DNA of 17,680 nt from Alphaproteobacteria bacterium UBA6187 (lineage in GTDB: Bacteria; Pseudomonadota; Alphaproteobacteria; Rickettsiales; UBA6187): positions 1 to 17,680 of the forward strand of contig DITJ01000020.1 in the NCBI GenBank assembly GCA_002422795.1, read 5' to 3'. Both the position numbers and the translations under genes were made by a program. Each line of letters begins with the position of its first letter. Position 1 is the stretch's first letter. Positions 14,335-17,680 of this stretch are shown here, one piece after another. Under the pieces are notes generated by a model that had not been told where the DNA came from, made no database searches, and worked only from the letters and a program-made list of their open reading frames with translations.

Positions 14335-16198
14335 AGAAACTTATCTTGGTGATGTTCAAGACGTTAATGGGACTACTGTTAGTATTTCCTTATCAAAAGA
14401 GTCGCTTACAGGTTTCGTCTATATTGATGGACAAGGATATCGAGCTGGTCAAATAGGTAGCTTTATTAGAATACCTATTGGATTTAATGATTTATTTGGA
14501 ATCATCAGCAAAGTAGGAGCAAGTGCTGTTCCTGAAAATAAAGTAGAAAACCAAGGTCATGGAAATAGGTGGATGACCATCCAGTTAATAGGTGAAGGTG
14601 CAAGAAATGGTGTATTCCAACGCGGCCTTTCTCAATATCCAACCATTGGTGACGAAGTTCATTTGGTATCAGAAAAAGAACTAAAAAATATTTATGGTCA
14701 ACCAGATGAACCATATTTTGTTAAATTAGGCCATATTTCAAATGCAGATTCAATCCCAGCATTGGTTGATGTAAATAAGCTTATCACCCGTCATTCTGCA
14801 ATTGTTGGCACAACTGGTTCTGGCAAATCTACAACAGTAGCAAGCATAATGAATGCTTTATCTGATAGTGAGAAATATCCTTCTTCTAGAATAATTATAC
14901 TGGATCTTCATGGAGAATATGGCCAATCTTTACAGGAAAAGGCTAATATTTATAAAATAAGTACGGATACTTATTCAAAATTAAAAGAAAAAAAGTTGTA
15001 CATACCATTCTGGGCGTTAAATTTTGAAGAATTATGTGAAATCAGCTTTGGTGAGTTTAATAATGAAAAAGATAAAAACATTGTTATGGAGCGGGTGCAA
15101 AAATATAAATTAGAATCCTTAAAGAAATATAAAAGAAAAGGTGCTTCTGCGGATACTCTGAGTGTAGATTCTCCCATTCCATTTAGTATTCATCGCCTAT
15201 GGCATGAATTATTTATTGAAGTCTTTGGAACTTATTATAAAGGTAGGGGAGGAAATCCAATAGATAATTTGGCATATGAAATTGATGATGATGGAAACGA
15301 GTTAAAAGGGAATCCAGAAGAAGGTATTCCTCCGATTTTTAAGAATATCGTAACAGATGCTGGGGAAGAAAAAATTTTTAATTTACCTGGCTCCTTAAAT
15401 ATAGGAAAACAACTTCTGTTACTAGGAACAAAGTTAAGGATCCCTAGGTATGATTTTATTTTTAAGCCTAATGAATGGATGCCAAAACCTGATGGGGAAG
15501 TTTTACAAGACCTTGATGGGCTGCTAAAAAACTGGATAGGAAGTGATAAACCAGTTACAATATTGGATCTTTCAGGAGTGCCTGCAGATATACTACAAAC
15601 AACAATCGGTGTATTACTTAGGTCTTTGTATGAAGCTTTATTTTGGGCTAGAGATTTATCACAAGGTGGCAGACATAGACCTCTATTAATAGTCATGGAA
15701 GAAGCGCATATTTATTTGAATGACCAATTCAAGGGTATGGCTTCAAAAATAGTTCAGCGTATTGTTAAAGAGGGACGAAAATATGGAATAAGTGCTATGA
15801 TAGTAAGCCAGAGACCTTCAGAAATTGATTCCACAATCTTATCGCAATGTGGAACCATTTTTACACTTAGGTTGACTAATGCCGCAGATAGAGGCCATAT
15901 TACATCTGCTTTATCTGATAATCTGGATGGATTAACTAGCATGTTGCCTATATTACGAACAGGAGAAGCTATAATTTTAGGTGAAGCAGTAAAATTACCA
16001 ATGAGAACAACAATAGAAGCCCCTCCAAGAAACAGAAGACCAGATAGCCAAGACCCTATTGTTTATGATAAAGTAGAGCAAAACAATTCGCAAAATCCAG
16101 GTGGCTGGGGTATAAAGATGGAAGATAATCCAAATTATGAAGAATTAGTTGAAACTTGGAGATCTCAGAATCCAAAAATAGATAAAGTAAAAAATTAG
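14324..16198 (+). CDS. herA: HerA-type hexameric ATPase partner of SIR2
   Basis: The 624-residue ATPase has an N-terminal HAS-barrel (about residues 1-110) and a RecA-like DUF87 motor. Walker A is G162-T170 (GTTGSGKST), a second motif is ILDLHGEYG at 192-200, the Walker B acidic pair is E459-E460 (LLIVMEEAHIYL), and the sensor region is SQRPSEID at 495-502. It lacks transmembrane parts. HerA proteins form hexamers that move along DNA; in SIR2-HerA complexes the ATPase holds SIR2 subunits and its nucleotide state gates NAD+ cleavage or adds nuclease activity. The start overlaps the SIR2 end with a good AGGGAAG ribosome-binding site. The next gene starts 8 bases after its stop, extending the operon. 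Confidence 0.95.
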   Translation: MSNKETYLGDVQDVNGTTVSISLSKESLTGFVYIDGQGYRAGQIGSFIRIPIGFNDLFGIISKVGASAVPENKVENQGHGNRWMTIQLIGEGARNGVFQRGLSQYPTIGDEVHLVSEKELKNIYGQPDEPYFVKLGHISNADSIPALVDVNKLITRHSAIVGTTGSGKSTTVASIMNALSDSEKYPSSRIIILDLHGEYGQSLQEKANIYKISTDTYSKLKEKKLYIPFWALNFEELCEISFGEFNNEKDKNIVMERVQKYKLESLKKYKRKGASADTLSVDSPIPFSIHRLWHELFIEVFGTYYKGRGGNPIDNLAYEIDDDGNELKGNPEEGIPPIFKNIVTDAGEEKIFNLPGSLNIGKQLLLLGTKLRIPRYDFIFKPNEWMPKPDGEVLQDLDGLLKNWIGSDKPVTILDLSGVPADILQTTIGVLLRSLYEALFWARDLSQGGRHRPLLIVMEEAHIYLNDQFKGMASKIVQRIVKEGRKYGISAMIVSQRPSEIDSTILSQCGTIFTLRLTNAADRGHITSALSDNLDGLTSMLPILRTGEAIILGEAVKLPMRTTIEAPPRNRRPDSQDPIVYDKVEQNNSQNPGGWGIKMEDNPNYEELVETWRSQNPKIDKVKN

Positions 16199-16206
16199 GA
16201 AAAACT

Positions 16207-16416
16207 ATGCAAATGACAAATGTAGAATCATCTAATATTCAAGCTGTAGGATATGATGAAAGTAGCTCAACACTACAAATTGAATTTAAGAATGGAGCTA
16301 TGTACCAATATTTTGATGTTCCTGAAAATGTGTTTACCGCACTACGTGATGCAGATTCTGTTGGCGGATATTTAGCAAGAAATATTAAGGGAACTTATAG
16401 GTACTCAAAAGTATAA
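16207..16416 (+). CDS. Stand-alone KTSC-domain protein
   Basis: The 69-residue protein is a single KTSC domain: ESSNIQAVGYDESSSTLQIE, the central YXY motif in MYQYFDVPENV, then LRDADSVGGYLARNI and KGTYRYSKV. KTSC is a small domain first named from lysyl-tRNA synthetase C-termini and suspected, not proven, to bind RNA. A TTAGGA ribosome-binding site follows the HerA stop, so it belongs to the operon. Its sequence is nearly repeated, at protein and DNA level, in the first 66 residues of the next gene, showing recent tandem duplication. As a free copy of the nuclease's N-terminal domain it may regulate that nuclease, for example as an inhibitor or assembly partner, but no evidence in the sequence decides this. 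Confidence 0.88.
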   Translation: MQMTNVESSNIQAVGYDESSSTLQIEFKNGAMYQYFDVPENVFTALRDADSVGGYLARNIKGTYRYSKV

Positions 16417-16675
16417 TTTAATAAGAAATAAAATCTTTTAGTACATGACGTTACAACTAAGGAATAATCGTGGAACGAATTTCAGTTACATCATCAAATA
16501 TAAAGTCTGTTGGTTATGATAATGCTAAAAAAATATTAGAAATAGAATTTTGTAATAACAGGGTCTATCAATATTTTGATGTTCCTGAGAATATATTTAT
16601 TGCATTGCGTGATGCGGATTCTGTTGGAGGATATTTAGCCGGAAATATTAAGGGAAAATATTCATACACAGCATT
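16219..16675 (+). repeat. Tandem duplication of the KTSC coding segment
   Basis: The segments 16219-16410 and 16479-16675 encode the same domain with close DNA identity. Examples are a shared CAATATTTTGATGTTCCTGA block, GATTCTGTTGG and AATATTAAGGGAA at matching positions. Differences are mostly at third positions, apart from a few codons. The second copy continues into the nuclease; the first ends with its own stop codon. Confidence 0.8.
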
Positions 16676-17645
16676 ATCATATGATCCATTTAGTGAATCA
16701 GATTTTATAGCGTATCTATGTAAACTACTTAAGGCAAATAAGAATTATTCAAATGTGCTTCAGGAGCCAAATCTCGTAGATTTGCATAATATATCTTTGC
16801 GGCCAGATATTACTTGTGAATATAAAAATACAACTCTAGTGATTGAAGTAAAGAATATAATATCACTTACAGAAAAACGAGTTAATCAATATATTGAACA
16901 GGTAAAGAGATACAAATCCATTGAAAAAAATATACAATTAGTAATTAGCTTTCCAAGCGAATTACAAAAATCTTATGAAGATCTATTTATTAAAGAAGGC
17001 ATTTGGGTTTGGGATATATCTACGTTATCATCTCTGTTTTCTGAGCAACTTCAAGTCATTCGTGAAACACCTCTTTATCCACTTATATTTTCAATACTCA
17101 CTAAAAAGCCAAAGATGTCTAAGTCGAGGTTATTTATAGAAAAATTGAATCTTATTAAAGCTGGAAAATCTGATTGGAGTGCTTATCAAAAACTAATTTA
17201 TGATATTATGGAGCACCTTTTTACACCACCTCTTGGAAAACCTCTATATGAAAAATCTAATGAAACTAAAATAAACCGTCGAGATATAATTATTCCAAAC
17301 TACTCAGAAAATGGCTTCTGGCGACTCTTAAGAGAAGATCATTTTGCTTATTATATTGTTATAGACGCAAAGAATTTAAAAGGCCAGGTAGGAAAGGAAG
17401 AAGTCCTACAGATATCTAATTATCTAAATAAATTTGGAACAGGGTTGTTTGCTATAATAGTTAGCCGGAAAGAACCAAAAAGGAATGCAATTCAAACTCA
17501 GCGTGAACATTGGATTATTCATAATAAATTGATTGTATTTTTGGAAGATAAGGACATTATTCAAATGCTAACAATGAAGGATGCTTTAGAACGGCCAGAA
17601 GAGGTGATTAAGCAGAAAATTGAGGACTTTAGGCTGAGTTTCTAA
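16470..17645 (+). CDS. KTSC domain fused to two PD-(D/E)xK-like nuclease domains
   Basis: The 391-residue protein has a GTG start, preceded by AAGGA at suitable spacing. Residues 5-66 are a KTSC domain (YQYFDVPENI, RDADSVGGYLAGNIKG). Residues about 75-195 form a restriction-endonuclease-like domain with R-P-D113, E126-x-K128 (LVIEVKN) and a later strand IQLVISFP. Residues about 240-375 form a second such domain with E248 (YDIMEHLF), RRD272 (RRDIIIPN), D299-x-K301 (YYIVIDAKN), Q314 and Y318 (QISNYL), and the strand FAIIVSR. Both sets keep the expected metal-binding residues, so both may be active. It ends the visible operon, 53 bases after the single KTSC gene. It is probably a DNA- or RNA-targeting effector acting with SIR2-HerA, although it could be an independent defence gene that shares the site. 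Confidence 0.88.
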   Translation: MERISVTSSNIKSVGYDNAKKILEIEFCNNRVYQYFDVPENIFIALRDADSVGGYLAGNIKGKYSYTALSYDPFSESDFIAYLCKLLKANKNYSNVLQEPNLVDLHNISLRPDITCEYKNTTLVIEVKNIISLTEKRVNQYIEQVKRYKSIEKNIQLVISFPSELQKSYEDLFIKEGIWVWDISTLSSLFSEQLQVIRETPLYPLIFSILTKKPKMSKSRLFIEKLNLIKAGKSDWSAYQKLIYDIMEHLFTPPLGKPLYEKSNETKINRRDIIIPNYSENGFWRLLREDHFAYYIVIDAKNLKGQVGKEEVLQISNYLNKFGTGLFAIIVSRKEPKRNAIQTQREHWIIHNKLIVFLEDKDIIQMLTMKDALERPEEVIKQKIEDFRLSF

Positions 17646-17680
17646 AACCAACTAAATGCCCAGGGCTACCTCATAAATTT

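Noticed and set aside
15235..15696. Minus-strand 153-residue ORF inside the HerA gene
   Set aside because: It lies opposite conserved HerA sequence and the product has no recognisable pattern.
4526..17680. Right attachment site and CRISPR array
   Set aside because: I found no second copy of the tRNA-Glu 3' end and no regularly spaced direct repeats.

Overview
The window looks like the chromosome of an AT-rich Gram-negative bacterium, most likely a proteobacterium. Its intergenic palindromic repeats and small AT-rich genes recall Rickettsiales- or Holosporales-like alphaproteobacteria, but no taxonomic marker here settles this. It divides into a host-like left part (1 to about 4525) and a right part (about 4526 to the end) that reads as an element integrated at a tRNA-Glu gene and carrying phage-type genes and an anti-phage defence operon.

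Left part. A possible minus-strand gene fragment touches the left edge. Two overlapping ORFs of unknown function (351-1480) may be one frameshifted gene. An ABC-F ATPase of the Uup type follows (1828-3762). The start of this ABC-F gene with its leader is duplicated at about 126-230, so the unknown ORFs sit between a dead copy and the live copy. The live copy's leader has been interrupted by about 240 bases containing a palindromic repeat. Two more palindromic elements (3831-3954 and 3997-4199) lie before tRNA-Glu(UUC) at 4451-4525. I saw no member of these repeat families to the right of the tRNA.

Element core. Next come a stand-alone integrase arm-binding domain protein (4677-5126), a full P4-type tyrosine integrase (5128-6387), an unrecognised island protein (6404-7207), an AlpA-like regulator (7311-7532), a DUF1376/YdaU-like protein (7566-8051), a 345-base gene-free stretch, and a terminase small/large subunit pair (8397-10794). 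No portal, capsid or tail gene follows. The element is therefore a prophage remnant or a satellite that keeps only integration, regulation and DNA-packaging genes. Its right end is outside the window.

Defence region. A short minus-strand coiled-coil gene (11048-11326) is divergent from a controller-(C-)protein-like HTH gene (11393-11614). Between them lie two tandem C-box-like operators. Downstream, tightly packed on the plus strand, are a DUF2130 coiled-coil/nuclease-fold protein (11774-13084), a SIR2-family NADase (13117-14334), an overlapping HerA ATPase (14324-16198), a 69-residue KTSC-domain protein (16207-16416), and a KTSC domain fused to two PD-(D/E)xK-like nuclease domains (16470-17645). 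SIR2-HerA is a known NAD-depleting anti-phage pair. The flanking DUF2130 protein, the duplicated KTSC modules with a double nuclease, and a restriction-modification-style C-protein switch make this an unusual extended version and the strongest candidate for an undescribed system here.
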